Assembly (NCBI RefSeq): GCF_000725495.1 | Contig: NZ_KL647041.1 | Span: forward strand, 2,721 to 66,720 | Direction of reading: 5' to 3' | Length of the DNA stretch: 64,000 bases | From: Streptomyces aureus | GTDB lineage: Bacteria; Actinomycetota; Actinomycetes; Streptomycetales; Streptomycetaceae | Shown: positions 16,951 to 25,501 of the stretch, piece by piece | Layout: the number at the start of each line of letters is the position of its first letter | How positions within the stretch are numbered: position 1 is the first letter of the stretch | Notes under the pieces: model-generated | Databases searched by the model: none | What the model saw: only the letters and a program-made list of their open reading frames with translations | What the model was told of the DNA's origin: nothing | Made by a program: the position numbers and the translations under genes

Positions 16951-17426
16951 GTCCGCTCCAGTACCCAGCGGGGCACGGTCACGCCGTTCACCTCGGCGAA
17001 CACCGCCTGTACCCGGGCCCCGATCCGGATCCGCCCCGGCGGCACGGAGCCGAGGGGGGCGTCCGGTCCGCTCACCAGGTTCCCGGCCAGCCGGATCCGG
17101 GGCGCCTCGTCCAGCTCGACCAGGACCACGTCGTAGGGGGCCAGCGCCGCGTAGGCGGGCAGCAGCGGCGGATGCGGCACGACGTAGGACCAGATCCGGC
17201 CGCGCCCGTTCGTCAGGTGCCACGTGTCCGCGAAGGAGTGGCAGTGCGGGCAGCAGGGGCGCGGCGGGAAGCGGAGCTCACCGCAGTCGGCGCAGGCCTG
17301 GACGCGGAGTTCGCCGCGGGCCGCGTACCGCCAGAAGGGCGCCCCGTCGTCGTCGGGGACGGGGGAGAGGAGGTCCTCGTCGCCCCGCTCCCCGCTCGCG
17401 TCGGCCGTCTTCGTCATCTCAGCCAT
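16947..17426 (-). CDS. Zn-ribbon OB-fold protein (DUF35), Ltp partner
   Basis: A 159-residue DUF35 protein. After an acidic N-terminal tail comes the Zn ribbon (CADC near residue 42, CPHC near 55), then the OB fold (GRGRIWSYVVPHPP ... LAGNLVSG). It lies 8 bp behind the Ltp-like gene and overlaps the crotonase gene, the same order as Ltp/DUF35 pairs in mycobacterial steroid clusters. There the DUF35 domain forms a complex with the thiolase-fold aldolase. AGGGACGG stands before the ATG at 17426; a second ATG at 17417 is less well placed. Confidence 0.9.
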   Translation of the reverse strand: MAEMTKTADASGERGDEDLLSPVPDDDGAPFWRYAARGELRVQACADCGELRFPPRPCCPHCHSFADTWHLTNGRGRIWSYVVPHPPLLPAYAALAPYDVVLVELDEAPRIRLAGNLVSGPDAPLGSVPPGRIRIGARVQAVFAEVNGVTVPRWVLERT

Positions 17427-17434
17427 CCCGTCCC

Positions 17435-18583
17435 TCAGTTCCTCAGCAGGAGCGCGGAGGTGGGGACCCCTTCCCCCGCCGTGACCAGACAGGTCGCCGC
17501 ACCCGGCACCTGTGCCGTGCTGGTGCCCCGCAGTTGCTTCACGCCCTCGTTGATGAGGTTGAAGCCGTGCACGTAGGCCTCGCTGAGCCCGCCGCCCCCG
17601 GTGTTGAGCGGCAGCCGTCCGCCGATCTCCAGGGCCCCGCCCTCGGTGAAGGCCGCGCCCTCCCCGCGCCCGCAGAACCCGTAGCCCTCCAGCGAGAGGG
17701 GGATCAGGGGCGTGAACGCGTCGTAGATCTGCGCCACGTCCACGTCCTCGGGGGTGAGGTCGGCGTGCTTCCACAGATGCCGGGCGGCGGTCCAGGCGGG
17801 GCCGGTGAGCGGGTCGTCGTTCCAGTAGTTGACCATCCCGTGGTGCTGGGCGGGCAGGCCCTGCGCGGCGGAGTGGACGTACACCGGCCGCTGCCGGCAG
17901 TCGCGGGCCCGCTCGGCGGAGACGATCACGCAGGCGAGCGCGCCGTCCGTCTCCAGGCAGTTGTCGAAGAGGCAGAGCGGCTCGCTGATCCAGCGGGCGG
18001 TCATGTACATCTCGCGGGTCAGCGGGCGGTCGTACATCATCGCGGCCGGGTTCTGGTTGGCGCGGTTGCGGCAGGCCAGGGCCACGTTGAAGAGGTGGTC
18101 GCGGGTGGCCCCGTACTCGTGCATGTACCGGCGCGCGAGCATGCCTATCTCGTCGGCGGGCCGCAGCAGCCCGAAGGGCCTGGTCCACTGGGCCGGGGTG
18201 GGCAGCTGCACGGCCGTGTTCCGCCAGGGGCGCGGTCCGCTGCCCCGTTTGCGCGAGCGCCAGGCCACGCCCACCGTCGCCTGGCCGGTGGCGACGGCGG
18301 CGGCCAGGTGCGCGACGGTGGCGCAGGAGCCGCCGCCGCCGAAGCCCACCTTGCTGAAGAAGGTGAGGTCGCCGAGCCCGACGGCCTTGGCGACCTCCAC
18401 CTCGTCGGTCTCCTCCATCGTGTACGAGGCCAGCGCGTCGACCTCCGCAGGCGCGATGCCGGCGTCGTCGAGCGCGGCGAGGATCGCGCGGCAGGCCAAC
18501 GTCTTCTCGGACTCGGGGAGTTGCTTCGCGAAGGCGGTCTGTCCGATCCCGACGACGGCCGTGGCGTCCTTGATGCCTGGCAT
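17435..18583 (-). CDS. Ltp/SCP-x-like thiolase-fold protein (aldolase candidate)
   Basis: A 382-residue lipid-transfer-protein thiolase homologue. The nucleophile region reads VGFGGGGSCATVAHL. Aligned on the following helix, the thiolase Cys position is Gly and the nearby Cys is offset by about four residues. It therefore resembles Ltp2-type retro-aldolases, not beta-ketothiolases. The AQIYDAFTPLIPLSL block and NTGGGGLSEAYVHG are conserved. GGAGG with a 6-nt spacer selects the ATG at 18583 over an in-frame ATG at 18598. It is the first gene of a three-gene operon with DUF35 and crotonase, divergent from the FadD-like ligase gene across two operators. Confidence 0.9.
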   Translation of the reverse strand: MPGIKDATAVVGIGQTAFAKQLPESEKTLACRAILAALDDAGIAPAEVDALASYTMEETDEVEVAKAVGLGDLTFFSKVGFGGGGSCATVAHLAAAVATGQATVGVAWRSRKRGSGPRPWRNTAVQLPTPAQWTRPFGLLRPADEIGMLARRYMHEYGATRDHLFNVALACRNRANQNPAAMMYDRPLTREMYMTARWISEPLCLFDNCLETDGALACVIVSAERARDCRQRPVYVHSAAQGLPAQHHGMVNYWNDDPLTGPAWTAARHLWKHADLTPEDVDVAQIYDAFTPLIPLSLEGYGFCGRGEGAAFTEGGALEIGGRLPLNTGGGGLSEAYVHGFNLINEGVKQLRGTSTAQVPGAATCLVTAGEGVPTSALLLRN

Positions 18584-18610
18584 GGCTGACCTCCGCACGC
18601 GTCCCGGCTG

Positions 18611-18625
18611 CTGACAGTCCGTCAG
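18611..18625. promoter_or_regulatory. regulon operator copy 6
   Basis: CTGACAGTCCGTCAG, both arms perfect. It is nearer the Ltp operon, 27 bp upstream of its start. Confidence 0.8.
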
Positions 18626-18637
18626 GCTACAGCTAAT

Positions 18638-18652
18638 CTGACGGTCAGTCAG
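18638..18652. promoter_or_regulatory. regulon operator copy 7
   Basis: CTGACGGTCAGTCAG, both arms perfect. It is nearer the FadD-like gene, 28 bp upstream of its start, with 27-bp centre spacing to copy 6. Confidence 0.8.
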
Positions 18653-18680
18653 CTAGTGGGGTTTCGGCGGGAGGTGCTCG

Positions 18681-20366
18681 ATGCGCGGTGACCTGGAGTG
18701 GGGCGGCGTCCCGGGGCTGGTGCGGTGGGCGGCGGACCGCTTCGCGGACCGCGAGGCGGTCGTCGAGGGCCGGACGCGCGTCTCCTACGCGGAGCTGGGC
18801 GCTCGGGTGGAGCGTGCCGCGGCGGCCTGTCTGGCGAGCGGGGTCCGCGCCGGCGACCGCGTGGCCGTCTGGGCCCCGAACACCCTCGACTGGATCGTCT
18901 GCGCCCTCGGCGCGGTGTCCGCGGGGGCGGTCCTCGTTCCCCTCAACACCCGCTTCAAGGGCGCCGAGGCGGCATACGTGCTGGCCAGGAGCCGGGCGAA
19001 GCTGCTGTTCGTGACGGGGACGTTCCTCGGCACGTCGTACGTGGCCGCGCTGCGGCGGGCGGCGGGGGAGCCCGGCCCCGGGACCGGCCCCGATCCTCTG
19101 CTCGGCGCCGGCGCCGGCACTGGCCCAGCCTCCGGCCGCGCCCCCGCCCCCGACCCCGCCCCGGGAAGCGGTCCACTGCCCGGCCTTCCGCATCTGGAGC
19201 AGGTGGTGGCCCTCGCGGACGACGCCCCCGCCGACTTCCGCACCTGGAAGGACTTCCTCGCGGACGGCGAGGGAGTCGGGCGCGAGGAAGTCCGCCGCCG
19301 CGCGGCGTCCGTGTCCGGCGGCTCGCCCTCGGACATCATCTTCACCTCGGGCACCACGGGCCGGCCCAAGGGAGCCCTGATCACCCACGCCCAGACCCTG
19401 CGCGGCTACGAGATCTGGAGCGACCTCGCCGGGCTGCGCGAGGGCGACCGCTATCTGATCGTGAACCCGTTCTTCCACACCTTCGGCTACAAGGCCGGGA
19501 TCATCGCCTGTCTCATGCGCGGGGCGACGATGGTCCCGCAGCCCGTGTTCGACGTGGACACGGTGCTCGCGAACGTCGCCGCGGAACGCGTCTCCGTCCT
19601 GCCCGGGCCGCCCACCCTCCACCAGTCCCTCCTCGACCACCCCGCCCGCGACGCCTACGACCTCTCCGCCCTGCGCCTGGTGGTGACCGGCGCCGCGGTG
19701 GTCCCGCTGCGGCTGGTGGAGCGGCTGCGCACCGAACTCGGCGTGGACACGGTCCTGACGGCGTACGGGCTCTCCGAGGCGAGCGGGATCGTCACCATGT
19801 GCCGCCGGGGCGACCGGCCGGAGGTGATCGCCTCGACCTCGGGCCGGGCGATCCCGGACACCGAGGTACGGGTGGTGGACTCCGCGGGCGCCCCGGTGGC
19901 GCCCGGGTCCCCGGGCGAGGTCCTGGTGCGCGGCTTCAACGTGATGAGCGGCTACTTCGAGGACGCGGCGGCCACGGCGGAGGTGCTGACCCCGGAGGGC
20001 TGGCTGCGCACGGGTGACGTGGGGGTCCTCGACGCCGAGGGCAACCTGCGCATCACCGACCGGATCAAGGACATGTTCATCGTCGGCGGGTTCAACGCCT
20101 ACCCGGCGGAGATCGAGCAACTGCTCGGACTGCACCCCGAGGTCGCGGACGTGGCGGTGATCGGCGTACCGGACAGCCGCCTGGGCGAGGTCGGCCGGGC
20201 CTACGTCGTCCGCCGCCCGCACTCCGCCCTCACGGCCGACGACCTGATCACCTGGTCCCGCCGCGAGATGGCCAACTACAAGGTGCCCCGCACGATCGCC
20301 TTCGTCGCCACCCTGCCCCGCAACGCGAGCGGAAAGGTGGTGAAGGGGGAGCTACGGGGGCGCTAG
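18681..20366 (+). CDS. FadD-type acyl-CoA synthetase (AMP-forming), FadD3-like
   Basis: A 561-residue AMP-forming ligase that activates a carboxylic acid as acyl-AMP then acyl-CoA. Motifs seen: P-loop TSGTTGRPKG near residue 219, FFHTFGYKAG, YGLSEASG, GWLRTGDVG near 440, and the C-terminal catalytic Lys in NASGKVVKGELRGR. Gene context and sequence feel suggest FadD3-like chemistry (steroid C/D-ring acid activation), but that is inference. A Pro/Gly/Ala-rich insert at about residues 130-168 (PGTGPDPLLGAGAGTGP region) breaks the N-terminal domain and is unusual for the family. GGGAGG precedes the ATG. It is divergent from the Ltp operon and shares its operator pair. Confidence 0.9.
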   Translation: MRGDLEWGGVPGLVRWAADRFADREAVVEGRTRVSYAELGARVERAAAACLASGVRAGDRVAVWAPNTLDWIVCALGAVSAGAVLVPLNTRFKGAEAAYVLARSRAKLLFVTGTFLGTSYVAALRRAAGEPGPGTGPDPLLGAGAGTGPASGRAPAPDPAPGSGPLPGLPHLEQVVALADDAPADFRTWKDFLADGEGVGREEVRRRAASVSGGSPSDIIFTSGTTGRPKGALITHAQTLRGYEIWSDLAGLREGDRYLIVNPFFHTFGYKAGIIACLMRGATMVPQPVFDVDTVLANVAAERVSVLPGPPTLHQSLLDHPARDAYDLSALRLVVTGAAVVPLRLVERLRTELGVDTVLTAYGLSEASGIVTMCRRGDRPEVIASTSGRAIPDTEVRVVDSAGAPVAPGSPGEVLVRGFNVMSGYFEDAAATAEVLTPEGWLRTGDVGVLDAEGNLRITDRIKDMFIVGGFNAYPAEIEQLLGLHPEVADVAVIGVPDSRLGEVGRAYVVRRPHSALTADDLITWSRREMANYKVPRTIAFVATLPRNASGKVVKGELRGR

Positions 20367-20423
20367 GCGCCCTTCGTCCGACCCGTCCGACCCGTTCGCC
20401 CGGTGCCGGGCCCGGACACACGG

Positions 20424-20460
20424 CGACCGCGACGGCTCCCCCTCCGCGCCGCCGCGGTCG
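20424..20460. terminator. hairpin between fadD-like gene and afsS
   Basis: CGACCGC (20424-20430)/GCGGTCG (20454-20460) between convergent genes. Confidence 0.5.
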
Positions 20461-20483
20461 ATCCCCGTGGTGTGTGGTCCTGG

Positions 20484-20657
20484 TCAGGCAGGCTCGTCCG
20501 TCACGTGGGTGTTGTCCGGAGTGGCCTCGCCGCTAGCACTCAGCGGCTTGATCGGGCTGCTCGTCACGTGGGTGTTCATCGGCGTGATCTCTTCGCCGTT
20601 CTCGTCCGTCACGTGCGTGTTGTCCGGCTCCGTGATCGTCTTGTCGGTGTCGCTCAT
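20484..20657 (-). CDS. afsS: AfsS (AfsR2), small activator of secondary metabolism
   Basis: A 57-residue protein with three copies of the signature (P.NTHVTDE): EPDNTHVTDENG, TPMNTHVTSSP and TPDNTHVTDEPA. This is the sigma-like repeat protein AfsS, whose high expression stimulates antibiotic production in S. coelicolor and S. lividans. It is slightly shorter than the 63-residue S. coelicolor protein. The start at 20657 follows GGGGAGG with a 7-nt spacer; longer in-frame starts run into the promoter. Its gene follows afsR on the same strand with its own promoter, carrying the AfsR box at 20838-20855. Confidence 0.95.
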   Translation of the reverse strand: MSDTDKTITEPDNTHVTDENGEEITPMNTHVTSSPIKPLSASGEATPDNTHVTDEPA

Positions 20658-20837
20658 GGTGCTGCCTCCCCTTTGGCGGTTCATCGTGGAACTGTGACCC
20701 CGTCCGGCCATTCCCCCGAGGATGGCCGGACGAGCCACTCGAGCCGCCAACCCTAGACTGTGAGTTCGGCGACCACTGCGGCGGTCCGTCTGCCCCCCGA
20801 CGCGACGGATCGACAAGAGAAAGACTGCCGCGCGGCG

Positions 20838-20855
20838 ATAAACGAACGATGAACG
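20838..20855 (-). promoter_or_regulatory. SARP-type AfsR box of the afsS promoter
   Basis: On the minus strand two 7-bp direct repeats, GTTCATC (20855-20849) and GTTTATC (20844-20838), have an 11-bp period. That is the helical spacing at which SARP proteins such as AfsR bind over the -35 region. The site sits 10 bp beyond the afsR stop codon and ahead of afsS. Confidence 0.75.
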
Positions 20856-20864
20856 TCCGCGTAC

Positions 20865-23819
20865 CTAGGCCGCGATGGGCGTCAGCAGCGCCCGGACCTC
20901 GGTGGCCTCCGGTGAACCCAGCTTCTCGTAGATCTGCAGGGCCTCTCGCCAGCAGACCTGGGCCCTGCCGGACTGACCGATTCCGACCAGCGCCTTGCCC
21001 AGTACGGTCAGTACATTGCCCCGGCGCCATTCGCCACCGATGCCCCGCAGCACGGTGAGCGCCATCTCGGCGTTGCTCGCCGCCCCGGCGGGCTTGCGGG
21101 CGTCCAGGTCGACCTCCGCGAGGCGGCAGAGGGCCATTCCCTCCCACAGCCGCTGCCGGCTGTCCCTGAACACCCTTAGCGCTTCCTCGAGTTCGGCCGT
21201 GGCGTCGGAGTGGCGGCCGCTCTTGCCGAGGGCCATCCCCAGCGCGTAGCGGCCGTTCGCCACCCGCAGGGAGTGGCCCAGCGTCTCGTAGATCTCCGTG
21301 CCCTGGCCGGCGAGCACCACGGCGCTGTCGGCGCGTCCCGTGGCCAGATGGAGCCGCGAGAGGTTGCAGAGCGGGCTCGCCGACCCGGCCAGGTCGCCGC
21401 AGCCGCGGAACTCCTCGACCGCCCGGCTGAAGTAGGCCTCCGCGTCCACGTACCGCTTCTGGTAGAAGGCGATGCTCCCCAGGATGTTCGCCGCCCAGCA
21501 GCAGGGCAGCGGATCCTTGGACGCCTCGGCCAGCCGGAGCGCCTCCTTGGCCTCGCGGTAGGCCTGGTCGAACATCCCCGAGAACAGCTGCGCGTTGCTC
21601 AGGACCACCCCCGCGCGCCCTTCCGCGTGCGGGTCCGAGGCCTCCCGGGCGGCATCGCGCAGTGCGGCCGCGGCGGCCTCGTACTCCTTCGAGTTGGCCC
21701 CCGACTCGGCGAGGTCGACGGCCGCCCAGAGGAGGTCGATGGCACGCCGAAGGGTCGGCGCGCCCGCCGACTGCCGTACACAGGCCAGGAGGGGCACGGC
21801 CTCGGCGTACAGCCAGTCCCAGGACGCCTGCCGGTCACCGAACACCAGCCCCGCGTAAGCCGTGGGTTCCAGGTGGTCGACCAGGCGGTCGCCGGGGCGT
21901 TCTATCGCGTAGACCCCGGCCGCCGTGCTCAGGTAGAAGTCCAGCAGCCTGGACAGGGCGGCCGCCCTTTCGCTCGGCGGCTGTTCGTCGCGTTCGGCGC
22001 AGGCACGCGCGTAGAGGCGGACCAGGTCGTGGTAGCGGTAGCGGCCGGGCGCGGCGGACTCCAGGAGGGAGGTGTCGACGAGGGACTCCAGGAGGTCCTC
22101 GGTGTCCTCGGCCGGGAGGTCGAGCACCGCCGCCGCGGCCGCGAGCGAGATGTCGGGCCCGTCGGCGAGGCCCAGCAGCCGGAAGGCGCGGGCCTGGGCC
22201 GGCTCCAGCTGGCCGTAGCCGAGTTCGAAGGTGGCCTTGACGGCCAGGTCGCCGGCCTGGAGCTCGTCCAGCCGGCGCCGCTCGTCGCCGAGCTTGGCCG
22301 CGAGCACCGACACCGTCCAGGTGCGGCGGGCCGCGAGCCGGGAGGCGGCGATCCGGATGGCCAGCGGCAGGAACCCGCAGGCCGCGACCACGTCCAGGGC
22401 GGCCTCGCGCTCGGAGGCGACCCGCTCCTCGCCCACGATCTTCGTGAAGAGCTGGAGCGCCTCCTCGGGGGACATCACGTCGAGGTCCACGAGATGGGCC
22501 CCGGCCAGGTCCACCATCCGGATGCGCGAGGTCACCAGGGCGGCGCAGCCCTCGGTGCCGGGCAGCAGGGGCCGTACCTGGGCGGCGTCGCGGGCGTTGT
22601 CCAGCAGGACCAGCACCCGGCGGCCGTCGAGGACGGAGCGGTAGAGGGCGGAGCGTTCCTCCAGCGAGTCCGGGATCGCCGAGTCCGCGGTGCCGAGGGC
22701 CCGCAGGAAGGCGCCGAGGACGGTCTCCGGTTCGGCGGCCCGCGATCCGGCGCCCTGGAGGTCGACGTACAGCTGTCCGTCGGGGAACGAGGCGCGGGCC
22801 TGGTGGGCCACGTGCACGGCGAGGGTGGTCTTGCCGACGCCCCCGATGCCCGCGAGCGCCGAGACGGCCATGACCCGGCCCTCCTCGGAGGAGGCCGCGG
22901 CGAGGACGTCGCTCAGTTCCTGCACGAAGGACGCCCGGCCGGTGAAGTCGGTGACGGTGGCCGGGAGCTGGGCGGGGCGGACGAGGGCGACGACGGGCTC
23001 CGCCTTGGGGGCGGAGGGCTCCGCGAGACCCGGGTCCGCCTGGAGTATCCGCTGCTGGAGCTCCTTCAGCCCCTGACGCGGGTCGACCCCCAGCTCGTCG
23101 GCGAGCAGCCGCCGGGTGTCGGCGAACACGGCGAGGGCCTCGGCCTGCCGGCCGGAGCGGTACAGCGCCAGCATCAGCAGTTCCCGCAGGCGTTCGCGCA
23201 GCGGGTGCGCCGCGGTGAGCGCCGTGAGTTCGGAGACCGCCTCCGCGTGGAAGCCCTGCTCCAGGTCCATGTCCAGGCAGGATTCGAGGAGTTGCAGCCG
23301 CCATTCCTCCAGGCGGGCCCGCTGGGTCTCGGCGTGGGGGCCGGGGATGCTGGCGAGCGGTTCGCCGTCCCACAGGTCGAGGGCGTCCCGGAGCAGGTCG
23401 CGGGCGCGGGAGAGATCGCCCGAGGCGCGCGCCTTCTCGGCGTCGGCGGCGAGTTCCTGGGCGTTGACGTGGTCGAGCGCGCCCTCGCGCAGGGAGCGGA
23501 TGGCGTAGCCGCCGGACTCGCTCACCAGCACCTCGGCGCCGAGCGTCTTGCGCAGGCGCGAGGCGTACGTGCGCAGGGCGGCCAGTGCCTGGGACGGGGG
23601 CTCGTCGCCCCACAGGGCGTCGATGAGTTCGGAGGCCGTGGCGGTGCGGCCGTCGCGCAGCAGCAGCGCGGCCAGCAGGGCGCGTTGCTGCGGGGACCCG
23701 GCCGGCAGCGGATCCTCCCCGAGCCAGGCGCGCACCGGGCCGAGCACGCTGAAGCGCAACGCCGCGGGCTCCTCGGGGCCCGGATGCCACTGCTTCGGTA
23801 CGCGCGGCACACCGTCCAT
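20865..23819 (-). CDS. afsR: global regulator AfsR (SARP-NB-ARC-TPR)
   Basis: AfsR integrates phosphorylation by AfsK and other kinases and activates afsS. The 984-residue protein has an N-terminal winged-helix OmpR-like DNA-binding domain (about 20-100) and a BTAD (100-250). A NB-ARC/STAND ATPase follows with Walker A GIGGVGKTT at 324-332, and C-terminal TPRs from about 640. This matches AfsR of S. coelicolor in architecture and length. The ATG at 23819 follows GGGGGAAG and gives the expected MDG start. Upstream, 245 bp separate it from the divergent amidohydrolase gene, which carries a CoA-regulon operator. The SARP box for its target afsS lies just after its stop. Confidence 0.97.
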   Translation of the reverse strand: MDGVPRVPKQWHPGPEEPAALRFSVLGPVRAWLGEDPLPAGSPQQRALLAALLLRDGRTATASELIDALWGDEPPSQALAALRTYASRLRKTLGAEVLVSESGGYAIRSLREGALDHVNAQELAADAEKARASGDLSRARDLLRDALDLWDGEPLASIPGPHAETQRARLEEWRLQLLESCLDMDLEQGFHAEAVSELTALTAAHPLRERLRELLMLALYRSGRQAEALAVFADTRRLLADELGVDPRQGLKELQQRILQADPGLAEPSAPKAEPVVALVRPAQLPATVTDFTGRASFVQELSDVLAAASSEEGRVMAVSALAGIGGVGKTTLAVHVAHQARASFPDGQLYVDLQGAGSRAAEPETVLGAFLRALGTADSAIPDSLEERSALYRSVLDGRRVLVLLDNARDAAQVRPLLPGTEGCAALVTSRIRMVDLAGAHLVDLDVMSPEEALQLFTKIVGEERVASEREAALDVVAACGFLPLAIRIAASRLAARRTWTVSVLAAKLGDERRRLDELQAGDLAVKATFELGYGQLEPAQARAFRLLGLADGPDISLAAAAAVLDLPAEDTEDLLESLVDTSLLESAAPGRYRYHDLVRLYARACAERDEQPPSERAAALSRLLDFYLSTAAGVYAIERPGDRLVDHLEPTAYAGLVFGDRQASWDWLYAEAVPLLACVRQSAGAPTLRRAIDLLWAAVDLAESGANSKEYEAAAAALRDAAREASDPHAEGRAGVVLSNAQLFSGMFDQAYREAKEALRLAEASKDPLPCCWAANILGSIAFYQKRYVDAEAYFSRAVEEFRGCGDLAGSASPLCNLSRLHLATGRADSAVVLAGQGTEIYETLGHSLRVANGRYALGMALGKSGRHSDATAELEEALRVFRDSRQRLWEGMALCRLAEVDLDARKPAGAASNAEMALTVLRGIGGEWRRGNVLTVLGKALVGIGQSGRAQVCWREALQIYEKLGSPEATEVRALLTPIAA

Positions 23820-24028
23820 CGCTTCCCCCTGCCGAACTGTCAGTACAACGAGGCCAGTTTGCCTTGTTCATGGCGGATGCGTCAGCCGTGCGAGACAGCG
23901 ATCACAAGGCATCGCCGGGTGGGCCACACGGTCCTCACACAGGCTCCTCACACTTCCCCGCCCATTCATCCGGCCGCCATGGCCGGAGGCGTACCCCGGA
24001 GGCCGGCGGGAGGACCGCCGACCGACAG

Positions 24029-24043
24029 CTGACGCACCGTCAG
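24029..24043. promoter_or_regulatory. regulon operator copy 8
   Basis: CTGACGCACCGTCAG, both arms perfect. It is 8 bp upstream of the candidate -10 (TACCGT, 24052-24057) of the amidohydrolase gene and 209 bp upstream of afsR on the other strand. Confidence 0.8.
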
Positions 24044-24051
24044 ATCGGCGC

Positions 24052-24057
24052 TACCGT
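24052..24057 (+). promoter_or_regulatory. -10 of a leaderless promoter for the amidohydrolase
   Basis: TACCGT, 7 nt, then ATG at 24065. There is no Shine-Dalgarno. The operator ends 8 bp before this hexamer. Confidence 0.5.
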
Positions 24058-24064
24058 GGCCGGT

Positions 24065-25324
24065 ATGGAGACCACGGAAAACGCGCAGAGCCCCTCGGCG
24101 GACGCACCTGACGCCTTCCCGAGGATCATCTCGGTGGACGACCACACGGTCGAGCCGCCCCACGTCTGGCGGGACCGGCTGCCCGCGAAGTACCAGGACA
24201 CCGGACCCCGCATCGTCCGCGCCCCCCTGAAGGAGATGACCTTCCTGGGCGGGAAGTTCGCCCCGGTGATGGGCGCCCCGGGTGACGAGGGGCCGGTCGG
24301 GGACTGGTGGGTCTACGAAGACCTGCACAGGCCCCTCACCCGTCTCGACACGGCCGTGGGCTACGACCGGGACGAGATCAGGCTGGAGGTCATCACCTAC
24401 GAGCAGATGCGCCCCGGCTCGTTCGACGTGACGCGCAGGCTGGCCGACATGGACGTCAACCACGTCCAGTCCGCCCTCTGCTTCCCCACCTTCCCCCGCT
24501 TCTGCGGACAGACCTTCACCGAGGCGGCCGACCGGGAGCTGGCCCTTCTGTCGGTGCGGGCCTACAACGACTGGATGGTGGAGGAGTGGTGCGGGCCGGA
24601 CGCCCGGGGGCGGCTGATACCGCTGACGCTCGTCCCGCTGTGGGACGCCCGGCTCGCGGCGGACGAGGTGCGCCGCAACGCCGCCCGCGGGGTCCGCGCG
24701 GTGGCGTTCTCCGAGATCCCGCCGCACCTCGGGCTCCCGTCCGTGCACACCGACGACTGGGACCCCTTCCTCGCGGCCTGCGACGAGACCGGCACGGTCG
24801 TCGCCATGCACATCGGCTCCAGCAGCAGGATGCCGTCGACCTCGGCCGACGCGCCTCCCGCGGTCGGCTCGACGATCACCTTCGCCAACTGCTGCTTCTC
24901 GATGGTCGACTGGCTGATGAGCGGCAAGTTCGAGCGGTTCCCGAACCTGAGGGTGATGTACGCGGAGGGCCAGATCGGCTGGATCCCGTACATCCTGGAG
25001 CGCGCGGACGTGGTGTGGGAGGAGAACCGCGCCTGGGGCGGGGTTGCCGACAAGGTCCACCGGCCGCCGTCCGAGCTGTTCGCCGACCACGTCTACGGCT
25101 GCTTCTTCGACGACGCCTTCGGCCTGCGCAACCTCGACGCGATCGGCGTCGGCAACGTCCTGTACGAGACGGACTACCCGCACTCCGACTCCACCTGGCC
25201 GAAGTCCAAGGAGGTCGGCGAGGCCCAGATGGGCCACCTGGCCCCCGACGTCGTCGAGCGGATCGTGCGGGGGAACGCGATCGACCTGCTGGGGCTGACG
25301 GGGGAGGGACTCTGGGCGGGCTGA
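24065..25324 (+). CDS. amidohydrolase-2 family metal-dependent hydrolase
   Basis: A 419-residue TIM-barrel protein of the Amidohydro_2 (ACMSD-like) family, hydrolases or decarboxylases using one metal ion. Visible marks are the N-terminal SVDDHTVEPPHVW, the central AMHIGSSS and the C-terminal YETDYPHSDSTWP with the active-site Asp. Close relatives are common in mycobacterial and Streptomyces lipid or steroid degradation regions, where their substrates are mostly unknown. Longer in-frame starts run upstream of the operator and are rejected. It is monocistronic under operator copy 8, likely leaderless, and divergent from afsR. Confidence 0.85.
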   Translation: METTENAQSPSADAPDAFPRIISVDDHTVEPPHVWRDRLPAKYQDTGPRIVRAPLKEMTFLGGKFAPVMGAPGDEGPVGDWWVYEDLHRPLTRLDTAVGYDRDEIRLEVITYEQMRPGSFDVTRRLADMDVNHVQSALCFPTFPRFCGQTFTEAADRELALLSVRAYNDWMVEEWCGPDARGRLIPLTLVPLWDARLAADEVRRNAARGVRAVAFSEIPPHLGLPSVHTDDWDPFLAACDETGTVVAMHIGSSSRMPSTSADAPPAVGSTITFANCCFSMVDWLMSGKFERFPNLRVMYAEGQIGWIPYILERADVVWEENRAWGGVADKVHRPPSELFADHVYGCFFDDAFGLRNLDAIGVGNVLYETDYPHSDSTWPKSKEVGEAQMGHLAPDVVERIVRGNAIDLLGLTGEGLWAG

Positions 25325-25501
25325 GGGGCGGGCTGAGGGCTGCGGCGCCCGGTGCGCCCGGCCGGCGGCGCCGGATAACAGTTCGGAAACTCCGACCGTC
25401 CTCCGGGCAACCCCGTGGCCGTGAGGAGGGTCGTACCGGCGGCGGAATCTAGGATTCCGCTACTGGTCGGCTGTTCCTTCATCGCAGGAGTTGGGTTCCA
25501 C

